DNA of 64,000 bases from Nostoc sp. MS1 (GTDB lineage: Bacteria > Cyanobacteriota > Cyanobacteriia > Cyanobacteriales > Nostocaceae), in the NCBI RefSeq assembly GCF_019976755.1, contig NZ_AP023441.1:1116001-1180000 (forward strand), in the 5' to 3' direction. How positions within the stretch are numbered: position 1 is the first letter of the stretch; each line of letters opens with the position of its first letter. The translations under genes and the position numbers were made by a program. The notes under the pieces are model-generated. The model made no database searches and had not been told where the DNA came from. It saw nothing but the letters and a program-made list of their open reading frames with translations. Positions 1 to 7,843 of this stretch are shown here, piece by piece.

Positions 1-531
1 GTAGTTGGTTTGGCACAAAATGGAGTTGAAGCGATCGCTCAGTTCCGTAAGCACCAACCCGACGTATTGTTGATGGATCTACGAATGCCACAAATGGAAG
101 GGGTAGATGTAATTAGTTCTCTACGGAGTGAGTTTTCCAATGCCCGTATTATCATTTTCACTACCTACGATGGTGACGAAGACATCTATCAAGCGTTACG
201 TGCAGGAGCATATGGTTATTTGCTCAAAGATGCACCCTGCCAAGAATTATTTACAGCAATTCGCAAAGTATATCTTGGAGAAAAATATGTCATGTCATCG
301 GTAGCACAAAAACTGACTCAACGCTTCTCTGAATCTGAATTGACAGAGCGAGAGTTAGAAGTGTTACGGCTGATGGTACAAGGTAAGAACAATCGTAAAA
401 TTAGTGAAGAACTGTGTATTGTCGAAGGAACAGTTAAGTTTCATGTACGAAACATTCTAGAAAAACTAGGAGCAAGCGATCGCACTCACGCGGTTACTAT
501 TGCTCTTAAGCGAGGTCTTGCTCGACTTTAA
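1..531 (+). CDS. NarL/FixJ-family response regulator, 5' end cut off by window
   Basis: The frame is open from base 1, so the gene starts outside the window. The visible part holds most of a receiver domain (the phospho-acceptor Asp is in LLMDLRMP, the switch Thr in FTTYDGDED, the conserved Lys in YLLKDA). A LuxR-type helix-turn-helix follows at the C-terminus (LTERELEVLRLMVQGKNN, then GTVKFHVRNILEKL). Such proteins bind DNA when phosphorylated by a partner histidine kinase, which is not visible here. It lies inside the fdxN element, on the opposite strand to xisF. A good hairpin terminator follows about 110 bp downstream. The regulon is unknown. Confidence 0.93.
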   Translation, partial: VVGLAQNGVEAIAQFRKHQPDVLLMDLRMPQMEGVDVISSLRSEFSNARIIIFTTYDGDEDIYQALRAGAYGYLLKDAPCQELFTAIRKVYLGEKYVMSSVAQKLTQRFSESELTERELEVLRLMVQGKNNRKISEELCIVEGTVKFHVRNILEKLGASDRTHAVTIALKRGLARL

Positions 532-638
532 TTTTCATCAATCGAATTAAATTTACCCATTTCTCACTAAATCAATTTAAGAATAGCTTTTGTAAATAAT
601 ACTAGCCATTAGCTAGATATACAAAAAATAAAATTTCC

Positions 639-677
639 AAACTGCTCTGAAAAATTAATTTCAGGGCAGTTTGTTTT
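639..677 (+). terminator. Rho-independent-type hairpin after the response regulator
   Basis: Arms of 14 bp (639-652 and 659-672) pair with only one G-T wobble around a 6-nt loop, and GTTTTA follows. This fits a terminator for the upstream response regulator. The rest of 532-836 is AT-rich and I see nothing else in it. Confidence 0.7.
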
Positions 678-836
678 AGAGGAAATTACATTTATAGAAA
701 ACAGACTTAATACTTTTTGTGAGTATATTATGATTCTTTTATACCTTTATGTTATCTCAAAACATTTCTACCTCAAACGATTGCTTGCAATGAACAAAAA
801 GAAATTTTAATTTCGTTATTCTCAAAATAACGAACA

Positions 837-974
837 ATGGTGTTTATGGCTTACGAATCCTGGTCACAAGTTGTAATTCGCACAGTTCTAGAATGGGAAA
901 AACGTAAAGCCGAGTTAAAATCCACCTTGGCTATCCCAGAGAAGAAAACAAAATCTAAAAGCAAAACTGCTTAA
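837..974 (+). CDS. Small hypothetical protein, 45 aa
   Basis: A short frame from ATG at 837 (second ATG at 846) to TAA at 972-974, starting MVFMAYESWSQVV and ending in a Lys-rich tail (EKKTKSKSKTA). It converges with xisF and overlaps its stop codon by a few bases. I do not recognise the family. The charged composition and lack of a membrane segment would suit a small cytosolic or nucleic-acid-associated protein. It sits where xisH and xisI follow xisF in Anabaena PCC 7120 but resembles neither. It could be spurious. Confidence 0.4.
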   Translation: MVFMAYESWSQVVIRTVLEWEKRKAELKSTLAIPEKKTKSKSKTA

Positions 975-2515
975 TAACGATACTCAATGGTTGTAACAAA
1001 GTTGCCATCTACACATATTTTTTTAATGCAGCCATTGAGTATTAATTTTTTATCTTGGGCGTTAAGCTCTTGCCAATAACTTTTATTAGCAAAAGCCTGG
1101 ATAATTCGCTCTTTAGCTATGAGTGATTGTTTGGTAGTATTATTGATTGTTCCTAGTGCGATCGCAATCTGTTCCTTCAGGTCATTTTTGATTTGTTCAA
1201 TAGCTGAACTTGGTGGTAAAGTTTCCAAACTATTCAATGATGCGCGGAGCGTTTTCACTTCTGGTGGTTCCTCTACAACAGGTTGCTCATCTGTTTCCAC
1301 CAAGTTTGCCAACCGTTCGGCTTCTTGTGCTAATAAATCAACTACCTGTATATCCAATACTTTTGATGAAATCATATTTTTATTGCTACAATTACCAGCT
1401 TTGTACAAACGGCACTGATAATAATAGATAGCTTGCCCATTCTTATCTACCCGTTTTGCATGGCGCGTCATTGAACCACCGCAATAACTACATTTAATTA
1501 ACTTAGAAAATGGGTTCACTTCATTATCTTCTCTTGCAGCCCATCGATTATTACGATTTTCTCGGATAATCTGTTTTACCCTTTCGTGTTCTTCACAGGT
1601 AATTATTGCTTCATCATCATGAGTTCCCCATTTGACCTTCCACTCATCAAAATGTTTTCGCTTTCCCTTTGATTTAGCATAAGTATCAAAAGGCAAACCA
1701 CCCGCATAAACAGGGTTGACTAATAATGCTTTTAAACCTGGAATTGACCATCTTAAACCAGACCAAGGATAACGCCAGGGATGATTAGTTTTATTGGGTG
1801 CAAAGACAATTTTATCTAAGTCATCATCACTGACGATTCGTGAAGATTGTTCCTGCTTGTGCCAATTTAAAGCTTTTGTTTCTATACCAAAATCTGAATG
1901 CAACTTACGAACAGTAGCCGCAACTGAACCACACTCAAAAAAAGTTTTGAAAATATATCTTGCTACGTCCGATACAGTTAATTCGATTTGTCCAGCTAAC
2001 AAGCAAACGCATGGTGAATTATCGCGGACATATTTATCTTTATCGATACGGTATCCCAATGGAGCAATTCGGTGACTTTTTCCTTGGTTTACCCGATGAC
2101 GGCGTTCACTTTTTAATCTCTCCGTTACCATTCTTACCTCAAATTTTGCAGCAGCAAGTAACATATCAATTGTTAATTCCCCACCAAGGCTGTCTGGGTC
2201 AACTCCTTGGTCTAGAGCTATCAGTTTAATTTCTTTGGAACGCAACACCTCCAATAATGAGTAAAACAACCGTGATGATGAGCCAATCCGGTCAATGCGG
2301 GTAAATTGCAGAGATTTTACCTTACCCTTTGCGGATGTCTGCAAATCATGAATTAATTGTTGTAGCCCTTCCCTGACCTCGGTAGTCCGCGATTGAATAT
2401 CCCAATAGACTTTGGAACATCCCGCATTACGCAGACGTTCTACTTGCTTTCGCAAAGCACCTTTATCTGTTTGTTGTTCCTCACTGCTGACTCTGGCGTA
2501 ACCCCATATTTCCAT
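971..2515 (-). CDS. xisF: XisF, large serine recombinase of the fdxN element
   Basis: This site-specific recombinase excises the fdxN element during heterocyst differentiation by joining two short TATTC cores. The N-terminal resolvase domain begins EIWGYARVSSEEQQ, with the nucleophilic serine in ARVSS and further active-site arginines in FTRIDRIGSSSR. A recombinase domain follows (about residues 150-330), then a zinc ribbon with paired cysteines (LIKCSYCGGSMTRH and YYQCRLYKAGNCSNK), then a coiled C-terminus. The ATG at 2515 gives 514 aa, the length I recall for PCC 7120 XisF; an upstream ATG at 2551 would add 12 residues. The gene starts about 45 bp inside the core site, as expected of an element-end recombinase. 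The xisH/xisI helper genes do not follow it here. Confidence 0.95.
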   Translation of the reverse strand: MEIWGYARVSSEEQQTDKGALRKQVERLRNAGCSKVYWDIQSRTTEVREGLQQLIHDLQTSAKGKVKSLQFTRIDRIGSSSRLFYSLLEVLRSKEIKLIALDQGVDPDSLGGELTIDMLLAAAKFEVRMVTERLKSERRHRVNQGKSHRIAPLGYRIDKDKYVRDNSPCVCLLAGQIELTVSDVARYIFKTFFECGSVAATVRKLHSDFGIETKALNWHKQEQSSRIVSDDDLDKIVFAPNKTNHPWRYPWSGLRWSIPGLKALLVNPVYAGGLPFDTYAKSKGKRKHFDEWKVKWGTHDDEAIITCEEHERVKQIIRENRNNRWAAREDNEVNPFSKLIKCSYCGGSMTRHAKRVDKNGQAIYYYQCRLYKAGNCSNKNMISSKVLDIQVVDLLAQEAERLANLVETDEQPVVEEPPEVKTLRASLNSLETLPPSSAIEQIKNDLKEQIAIALGTINNTTKQSLIAKERIIQAFANKSYWQELNAQDKKLILNGCIKKICVDGNFVTTIEYRY

Positions 2516-2558
2516 AGCAACACCACAACTTTCATCATCGTTTGATTGCATATACTTC

Positions 2559-2563
2559 TATTC
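2559..2563. repeat. fdxN element recombination core TATTC
   Basis: The sequence TATTC, the published 5-bp core of the fdxN element in Anabaena, falls exactly where the reading frame of the fdxN 3' fragment begins (TAT TCA CAG). The partner copy is outside the window. Confidence 0.8.
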
Positions 2564-2618
2564 ACAGAAGTTTTCCGAACAACTGCAAAAACATCAGGGT
2601 GAAATCTTAGGGGTATAA
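2559..2618 (+). CDS. fdxN: fdxN, 3' fragment (rearranged ferredoxin gene)
   Basis: From the core site the frame reads YSQKFSEQLQKHQGEILGV and stops at TAA 2616-2618, two bases before the nifS start. As I remember it, this is the C-terminus of the bacterial-type 2[4Fe-4S] ferredoxin FdxN of Anabaena. All cluster-binding cysteines are in the missing 5' part. The fragment cannot be translated as a ferredoxin until the element is excised. Its nearly overlapping junction with nifS fits a nifB-fdxN-nifS-nifU operon. Confidence 0.85.
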   Translation, partial: YSQKFSEQLQKHQGEILGV

Positions 2619-2620
2619 AG

Positions 2621-3823
2621 ATGAGTGTTATTTATCTTGATAATAATGCAACTACTAAGGTAGACCCAGCAGTTGTAGAGGCAATTATGCCTTACCTGAC
2701 AGAGTTTTACGGTAATCCTTCCAGTATGCACACCTTCGGGGGGCAACTAGGGAAAGCAGTAAGAACAGCCAGAGAACAAGTTGCAGCCCTGTTGGGTGCG
2801 GATGAGTCAGAAATTGTTTTTACCAGTTGTGGAACGGAAGGTGATAATGCTGCAATTCGCGCCGCATTGTTAGCCCAACCCGAAAAGCGTCACATCATTA
2901 CCACACAAGTAGAGCACCCCGCAGTCTTAAATGTCTGCAAACAATTAGAAACCCAAGGCTATACTGTTACCTATCTATCAGTCAATCGTCACGGTCAATT
3001 GGATCTAGATGAACTAGAAGCCTCCTTGACTGGTAACACCGCCTTGGTGACAATTATGTACGCCAATAACGAAACCGGGACTATCTTCCCTATCGAAGAA
3101 ATTGGCAAACGTGTGAAAGAACGCGGCGCAATCTTCCACGTAGATGCGGTGCAAGCAGTAGGTAAGATACCTCTGAACATGAAGACCAGCACCATAGATA
3201 TGTTAACTATGTCTGGTCACAAAATCCACGCACCCAAAGGCATCGGCGCTTTGTATGTGCGTCGAGGTGTGCGATTCCGTCCCTTACTGATTGGTGGACA
3301 CCAAGAACGTGGTCGCCGTGCAGGGACAGAGAATGTACCCGGAATTGTTGGTTTAGGTAAAGCCGCAGAATTGGAACGGCTGCATATAGAAACAGCGATT
3401 AAGAGAGAGACAAGACTGCGCGATCGCCTAGAACAATCCTTACTCGCTAAAATCCCCGACTGCGAAGTTAACGGTGACATTACGCAGAGATTGCCCAACA
3501 CCACCAATATCGGCTTCAAATACATAGAAGGCGAAGCTATTCTGCTCTTGTTAAACAAATATGGCATCTGTGCGTCGTCTGGTTCGGCTTGTACCTCTGG
3601 GTCGCTGGAACCATCCCACGTCCTCCGGGCAATGGGTTTACCATACACCACCCTCCACGGTTCGATTCGCTTCAGTCTTTGTCGCTACACTACAGAAGCT
3701 CAAATCGATCGCGTCATCGAAGTCATGCCCGAAATTGTCGAACGTCTCCGCGCCCTTTCCCCCTTCAAAAATGACGAAGCGGGTTGGTTGCAAGCCCAAG
3801 AACAAACATTGGCACATCGTTAA
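2621..3823 (+). CDS. nifS: NifS, cysteine desulfurase
   Basis: A PLP enzyme that takes sulfur from cysteine to build nitrogenase Fe-S clusters on NifU. The 400-aa protein has the class V aminotransferase fold. The PLP lysine is in MSGHKIHAPKG (near residue 200) and the persulfide cysteine is in the SSGSACTSGS loop (near residue 325), typical of NifS/IscS group I. It starts two bases after the fdxN fragment and precedes nifU, separated by about 195 bp of repeats. In the unexcised chromosome it is cut off from nifB and any promoter upstream of it. Confidence 0.97.
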   Translation: MSVIYLDNNATTKVDPAVVEAIMPYLTEFYGNPSSMHTFGGQLGKAVRTAREQVAALLGADESEIVFTSCGTEGDNAAIRAALLAQPEKRHIITTQVEHPAVLNVCKQLETQGYTVTYLSVNRHGQLDLDELEASLTGNTALVTIMYANNETGTIFPIEEIGKRVKERGAIFHVDAVQAVGKIPLNMKTSTIDMLTMSGHKIHAPKGIGALYVRRGVRFRPLLIGGHQERGRRAGTENVPGIVGLGKAAELERLHIETAIKRETRLRDRLEQSLLAKIPDCEVNGDITQRLPNTTNIGFKYIEGEAILLLLNKYGICASSGSACTSGSLEPSHVLRAMGLPYTTLHGSIRFSLCRYTTEAQIDRVIEVMPEIVERLRALSPFKNDEAGWLQAQEQTLAHR

Positions 3824-3830
3824 TTAGATT

Positions 3831-4012
3831 AGGGAATGGGGAGTAGGGAGTAGGGAGTGGGGAAAGAGTTTACCAATTACCACTCTCCTTCCGAAAAGAA
3901 TTAGGGGATGGGGAAAGAGTTGGTTAATTACATCTTTCCTTCTGTTCACCACTCCCCACTGCCAACTCCCTACTCCCCGCCCCCACTCAGCACTTATCAC
4001 TCAGCACTCGGA
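3831..4012. repeat. STRR-type tandem heptamer repeats between nifS and nifU
   Basis: Runs of GGGAGTA-type units at 3836-3860, with the complementary CTCCCTACTCC-type units and CACTCAG units at 3950-4010. The two arms could fold together. This fills the nifS-nifU gap, and I see no gene in it. Confidence 0.75.
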
Positions 4013-4019
4013 ACTAAAT

Positions 4020-4922
4020 ATGTGGGACTACACAGATAAAGTATTGGAACTGTTTTACGATCCCAAGAATCAGGGAGTTATTGAAGATAATGGCGAACCT
4101 GGCGTGAAGGTCGCTACAGGCGAAGTAGGAAGTATTGCTTGCGGTGATGCGCTGAGATTGCACATCAAGGTACAAGTAGAGTCTGATCAGATTGTTGATG
4201 CCCGTTTTCAAACCTTTGGCTGTACAAGTGCGATCGCATCTTCCAGCGCCTTGACCGAAATGGTTAAGGGTCTTACCTTGGATGAAGCCCTGAAAGTTTC
4301 CAATAAAGACATTGCTGATTATCTTGGTGGCTTGCCAGAAGCCAAAATGCACTGCTCCGTGATGGGGCAAGAAGCTCTGGAAGCTGCTATCTATAACTAT
4401 CGTGGCATTCCTCGCGCTGCTCATGATGACGATGACGAAGGTGCATTAGTTTGTACTTGCTTCGGTGTCAGCGAAAATAAGGTGCGTCGCGTAGTTATCG
4501 AAAATAACCTTACTACTGCGGAACAGGTAACAAATTACATCAAAGCTGGTGGCGGTTGCGGTTCCTGTTTAGCTAAAATTGATGATATCATTAAAGATGT
4601 AAAGGAAAAGAACGCTGTAACGAATCTCAACACAAAAGGCGTAAACCTTACTAAAGAAATCGCTAATTCTGGGCAGAAACGACCATTAACCAACGTTCAA
4701 AAGATTGCCCTAATTCAAAAAGTATTAGATGAAGAAGTAAGACCCGTATTAATAGCCGACGGTGGAGATGTAGAACTCTACGACGTAGACGGCGATATTG
4801 TCAAAGTAGTATTACAAGGCGCGTGTGGCTCGTGTTCAAGCTCTACCGCAACATTAAAGATAGCAATTGAAGCGAGATTACGCGATCGCATTAACCCAAG
4901 CCTAGTAGTAGAAGCAGTTTAG
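4020..4922 (+). CDS. nifU: NifU, Fe-S cluster scaffold
   Basis: A 300-aa three-domain NifU. The N-terminal IscU-like scaffold (about 1-125) has Cys in GSIACGDAL, FGCTSAIAS and MHCSVMG. The central BFD-like [2Fe-2S] domain (about 140-195) has LVCTCFGVSE and GGGCGSCLAK. The C-terminal Nfu domain (about 225-300) has GACGSCSSST. It assembles [Fe-S] clusters with sulfur from NifS and passes them to NifH and NifDK. It follows nifS and precedes nifH, the usual order. All expected cysteines are present. Confidence 0.97.
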   Translation: MWDYTDKVLELFYDPKNQGVIEDNGEPGVKVATGEVGSIACGDALRLHIKVQVESDQIVDARFQTFGCTSAIASSSALTEMVKGLTLDEALKVSNKDIADYLGGLPEAKMHCSVMGQEALEAAIYNYRGIPRAAHDDDDEGALVCTCFGVSENKVRRVVIENNLTTAEQVTNYIKAGGGCGSCLAKIDDIIKDVKEKNAVTNLNTKGVNLTKEIANSGQKRPLTNVQKIALIQKVLDEEVRPVLIADGGDVELYDVDGDIVKVVLQGACGSCSSSTATLKIAIEARLRDRINPSLVVEAV

Positions 4923-5000
4923 TCATTAGTCAACATTCAATGGTCATTAGTCAACAGAGAAAAATCAATACTTTGGACTATGGACTATTGACTCTGGACT
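4922..5000. repeat. STRR heptamers downstream of nifU
   Basis: Heptameric TCATTAG/TCAACA-type and GGACTAT-type units (GTCATTAGTCAAC, GGACTATGGACTATTGACT) fill the first part of the 260-bp nifU-nifH gap. A HIP1 octamer lies near 5071. The rest presumably carries the nifH promoter, but I cannot mark boxes with confidence. Confidence 0.65.
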
Positions 5001-5182
5001 TCATCAAGAACTTTTACAACCACATAACGAACCCATCATGAGTACCAATTCTAATGTGTTTTTTGTAGAGCGATCGCCTCCATTCGGCGACGTTCTATAA
5101 AACCCTCACAGCCATAGCTCAACAGGCGTGAGAACCAACGTAAAAAGACCACCAACTAACCAACCACTAGCAGGAAAGAACA

Positions 5183-6070
5183 ATGACTGACGAAAATATT
5201 AGACAGATAGCTTTCTACGGTAAAGGCGGTATCGGTAAGTCTACCACCTCCCAAAACACCCTTGCAGCTATGGCAGAAATGGGTCAACGCATCATGATCG
5301 TAGGATGTGACCCTAAAGCTGACTCCACCCGTTTGATGCTCCACGCCAAAGCACAAACCACCGTATTACACTTAGCTGCTGAACGTGGTGCAGTAGAAGA
5401 CCTAGAACTCGAAGAAGTAATGCTCACCGGTTTCCGTGGCGTTAAGTGCGTAGAGTCTGGTGGTCCAGAACCCGGTGTAGGTTGCGCTGGTCGTGGTATC
5501 ATCACAGCTATTAACTTCTTGGAAGAAAACGGTGCTTACCAAGACCTAGACTTCGTTTCCTACGACGTATTGGGTGACGTTGTGTGCGGTGGTTTCGCTA
5601 TGCCTATCCGTGAAGGTAAAGCACAAGAAATCTACATCGTTACTTCTGGTGAAATGATGGCGATGTACGCTGCAAACAACATCGCTCGCGGTATTTTGAA
5701 ATATGCTCACTCCGGCGGTGTACGCTTGGGTGGTTTGATCTGTAACAGCCGTAAAACAGACCGTGAAGCCGAATTGATCGAAAACTTGGCTGAACGTTTG
5801 AACACCCAAATGATTCACTTTGTACCTCGTGACAACATCGTTCAACACGCTGAATTGCGTCGTATGACCGTTAACGAGTACGCACCAGACAGCAACCAAG
5901 GTCAAGAATACCGTGCGTTAGCTAAGAAGATCATCAACAACGACAAACTCACCATTCCTACACCAATTGAAATGGATGAACTAGAAGCACTGTTGATCGA
6001 ATACGGTATCCTTGATGACGATACCAAGCACGCAGATATTATTGGTAAGCCCGCAGAAGCTTCCAAATAG
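5183..6070 (+). CDS. nifH: NifH, nitrogenase iron protein
   Basis: Dinitrogenase reductase: an ATP-driven homodimer that passes electrons to NifDK and also takes part in FeMo-co and P-cluster maturation. The 295-aa protein has the P-loop GKGGIGKST (residues 13-21), the bridging [4Fe-4S] cysteines C101 (GVGCAGRG) and C135 (DVVCGGF), and R104, the site ADP-ribosylated in other bacteria. The purine-rich AGGAAAGAAC before the ATG can serve as ribosome-binding site. Close to Anabaena NifH throughout. It heads the nifHDK set and should be expressed in heterocysts. Confidence 0.99.
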   Translation: MTDENIRQIAFYGKGGIGKSTTSQNTLAAMAEMGQRIMIVGCDPKADSTRLMLHAKAQTTVLHLAAERGAVEDLELEEVMLTGFRGVKCVESGGPEPGVGCAGRGIITAINFLEENGAYQDLDFVSYDVLGDVVCGGFAMPIREGKAQEIYIVTSGEMMAMYAANNIARGILKYAHSGGVRLGGLICNSRKTDREAELIENLAERLNTQMIHFVPRDNIVQHAELRRMTVNEYAPDSNQGQEYRALAKKIINNDKLTIPTPIEMDELEALLIEYGILDDDTKHADIIGKPAEASK

Positions 6071-6200
6071 GTAATACCGTAACTAGGAGATACGGAGACA
6101 GGAAGATTAGGGAGTAATTCCTCTTCCACTCTCCTTTCCCCTTCTCCATCTCCTCAAATATCCTTCTATTTCCCATTCATAAGAGTCACCGAGGCAGAGT

Positions 6201-7643
6201 ATGACACCTCCAGAAAACAAGAATCTTGTAGAAGAAAATAAGGAACTTATTCAAGAAGTTCTCAAAGCTTATCCTGAAAAATCTCGCAAAAAACGCGAAA
6301 AACACCTCAACGTTCACGAAGAAAACAAGTCTGATTGCGGCGTTAAGTCTAACATCAAATCTGTTCCTGGTGTAATGACCGCTCGTGGTTGTGCTTATGC
6401 AGGTTCTAAGGGTGTGGTTTGGGGTCCTATTAAGGACATGATCCACATCAGCCACGGGCCTGTAGGTTGCGGTTACTGGTCTTGGTCTGGTCGTCGTAAC
6501 TACTACGTTGGTGTAACTGGTATCAACTCTTTTGGTACTATGCACTTCACCTCAGACTTCCAAGAACGCGACATCGTGTTCGGTGGTGACAAAAAACTCA
6601 CTAAACTTATCGAAGAACTCGATGTTCTATTCCCTCTAAACCGTGGTGTTTCCATTCAATCTGAATGTCCCATCGGTCTAATTGGGGATGACATCGAAGC
6701 TGTAGCTAAGAAAACTTCTAAGCAAATTGGTAAGCCTGTTGTACCCCTACGTTGCGAAGGTTTCCGTGGTGTATCTCAGTCTTTAGGACACCACATCGCT
6801 AACGATGCTATCCGTGACTGGATTTTCCCAGAATACGACAAGCTGAAGAAGGAAAACAGACTTGACTTCGAGCCAAGCCCATACGACGTAGCATTAATCG
6901 GTGACTACAACATCGGTGGTGATGCTTGGGCAAGCCGGATGCTGTTGGAAGAAATGGGCTTACGTGTAGTAGCTCAGTGGTCTGGTGATGGTACACTCAA
7001 CGAGTTGATCCAAGGCCCTGCTGCTAAGTTAGTCCTCATCCACTGCTACCGTTCTATGAACTACATCTGCCGTAGTTTGGAAGAACAATACGGTATGCCT
7101 TGGATGGAGTTCAACTTCTTCGGCCCCACCAAGATTGCTGCTTCTTTACGTGAAATCGCAGCTAAATTTGATTCCAAGATTCAAGAAAACGCTGAGAAGG
7201 TAATTGCTAAGTACACACCAGTAATGAACTCTGTACTTGAGAAGTACCGTCCTCGTTTGGAAGGCAACACCGTAATGCTGTACGTAGGTGGTCTACGTCC
7301 TCGTCACGTTGTTCCCGCTTTTGAAGACTTGGGTATCAAGGTTGTTGGTACAGGTTACGAGTTCGCTCACAACGACGACTACAAACGTACCACCCACTAC
7401 ATCGATAACGCTACCATCATTTACGATGACGTTACCGCTTACGAGTTCGAGGAGTTCGTAAAAGCTAAGAAGCCTGATTTAATCGCTTCTGGTATTAAAG
7501 AGAAGTACGTCTTCCAAAAGATGGGTCTTCCCTTCCGTCAAATGCACTCTTGGGATTACTCCGAACCTAGCGATGGGGTGCAGAGGTCAGGGAAGATAAG
7601 GGTTTTTGTTGATGGGAGAAAAATGAGTCTATTTTTAGCCTAA
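6201..7643 (+). CDS. nifD: NifD, nitrogenase MoFe protein alpha chain, 5' part with element-encoded tail
   Basis: Residues 1-454 are normal NifD, with P-cluster ligands C64, C90 and C156 and FeMo-co ligands C282 (IHCYRSM) and H449 (QMHSWDYS). At the 11-bp repeat (7553-7563) the frame runs into the excision element and ends 26 codons later. The product of the unrearranged gene is therefore a 480-aa protein lacking the true C-terminus. Excision joins base 7563 to 20136 and gives 497 aa, the size I recall for Anabaena NifD. Both cofactor ligands lie before the junction, so the missing part is the C-terminal helix region that contacts NifK and ends Lys/Ala-rich. Confidence 0.97.
   Translation: MTPPENKNLVEENKELIQEVLKAYPEKSRKKREKHLNVHEENKSDCGVKSNIKSVPGVMTARGCAYAGSKGVVWGPIKDMIHISHGPVGCGYWSWSGRRNYYVGVTGINSFGTMHFTSDFQERDIVFGGDKKLTKLIEELDVLFPLNRGVSIQSECPIGLIGDDIEAVAKKTSKQIGKPVVPLRCEGFRGVSQSLGHHIANDAIRDWIFPEYDKLKKENRLDFEPSPYDVALIGDYNIGGDAWASRMLLEEMGLRVVAQWSGDGTLNELIQGPAAKLVLIHCYRSMNYICRSLEEQYGMPWMEFNFFGPTKIAASLREIAAKFDSKIQENAEKVIAKYTPVMNSVLEKYRPRLEGNTVMLYVGGLRPRHVVPAFEDLGIKVVGTGYEFAHNDDYKRTTHYIDNATIIYDDVTAYEFEEFVKAKKPDLIASGIKEKYVFQKMGLPFRQMHSWDYSEPSDGVQRSGKIRVFVDGRKMSLFLA
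7553..7563. repeat. nifD element left recombination repeat
   Basis: GGATTACTCCG within the nifD codons Trp-Asp-Tyr-Ser. It is identical to the copy at 20125-20135. Confidence 0.97.
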
Positions 7644-7843
7644 ATGCAGTTTGTACGTTTGATTAGGAACAATAGATTATTGCTGCTTGAGATAATATAG
7701 CTCTTATTGGTTCTGGTTTATGGGTTTTTGTTAGGTTTTGTTGATATTAAAACTGTAAAGTGAAAGACTATTTTAACAGAGGTTTTTTAGATTAATTTAG
7801 GGTATTATCTTCTTAAATAAAGCTACATAACTCTGTTATAATT

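Larger units (their letters stand above)
1..2563. mobile_element. Right end of an fdxN excision element
   Basis: The TATTC core at 2559-2563 marks the boundary. To its right lies the in-frame 3' end of fdxN followed by nifS; to its left lie xisF and element cargo. The other end, with the 5' part of fdxN and nifB, lies outside the window, so the element is at least 2.56 kb. The PCC 7120 element is about 55-59 kb. The identity rests on xisF, the core sequence and the fdxN tail together. Confidence 0.85.

Noticed and set aside
1119..1418. Plus-strand frames inside xisF
   Set aside because: Shadows of the clearly real minus-strand recombinase.
5546..5905. Long antisense frames inside nifH, nifD, nifN and other strong genes
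   Set aside because: They mirror the codon structure of the well-supported sense genes, have no ribosome site or known motif, and give low-complexity translations.
6201..7643. nifD as a frameshifted pseudogene
   Set aside because: The early end is explained by the excision element; the exact repeats and in-frame 3' segment show a working rearrangement system.
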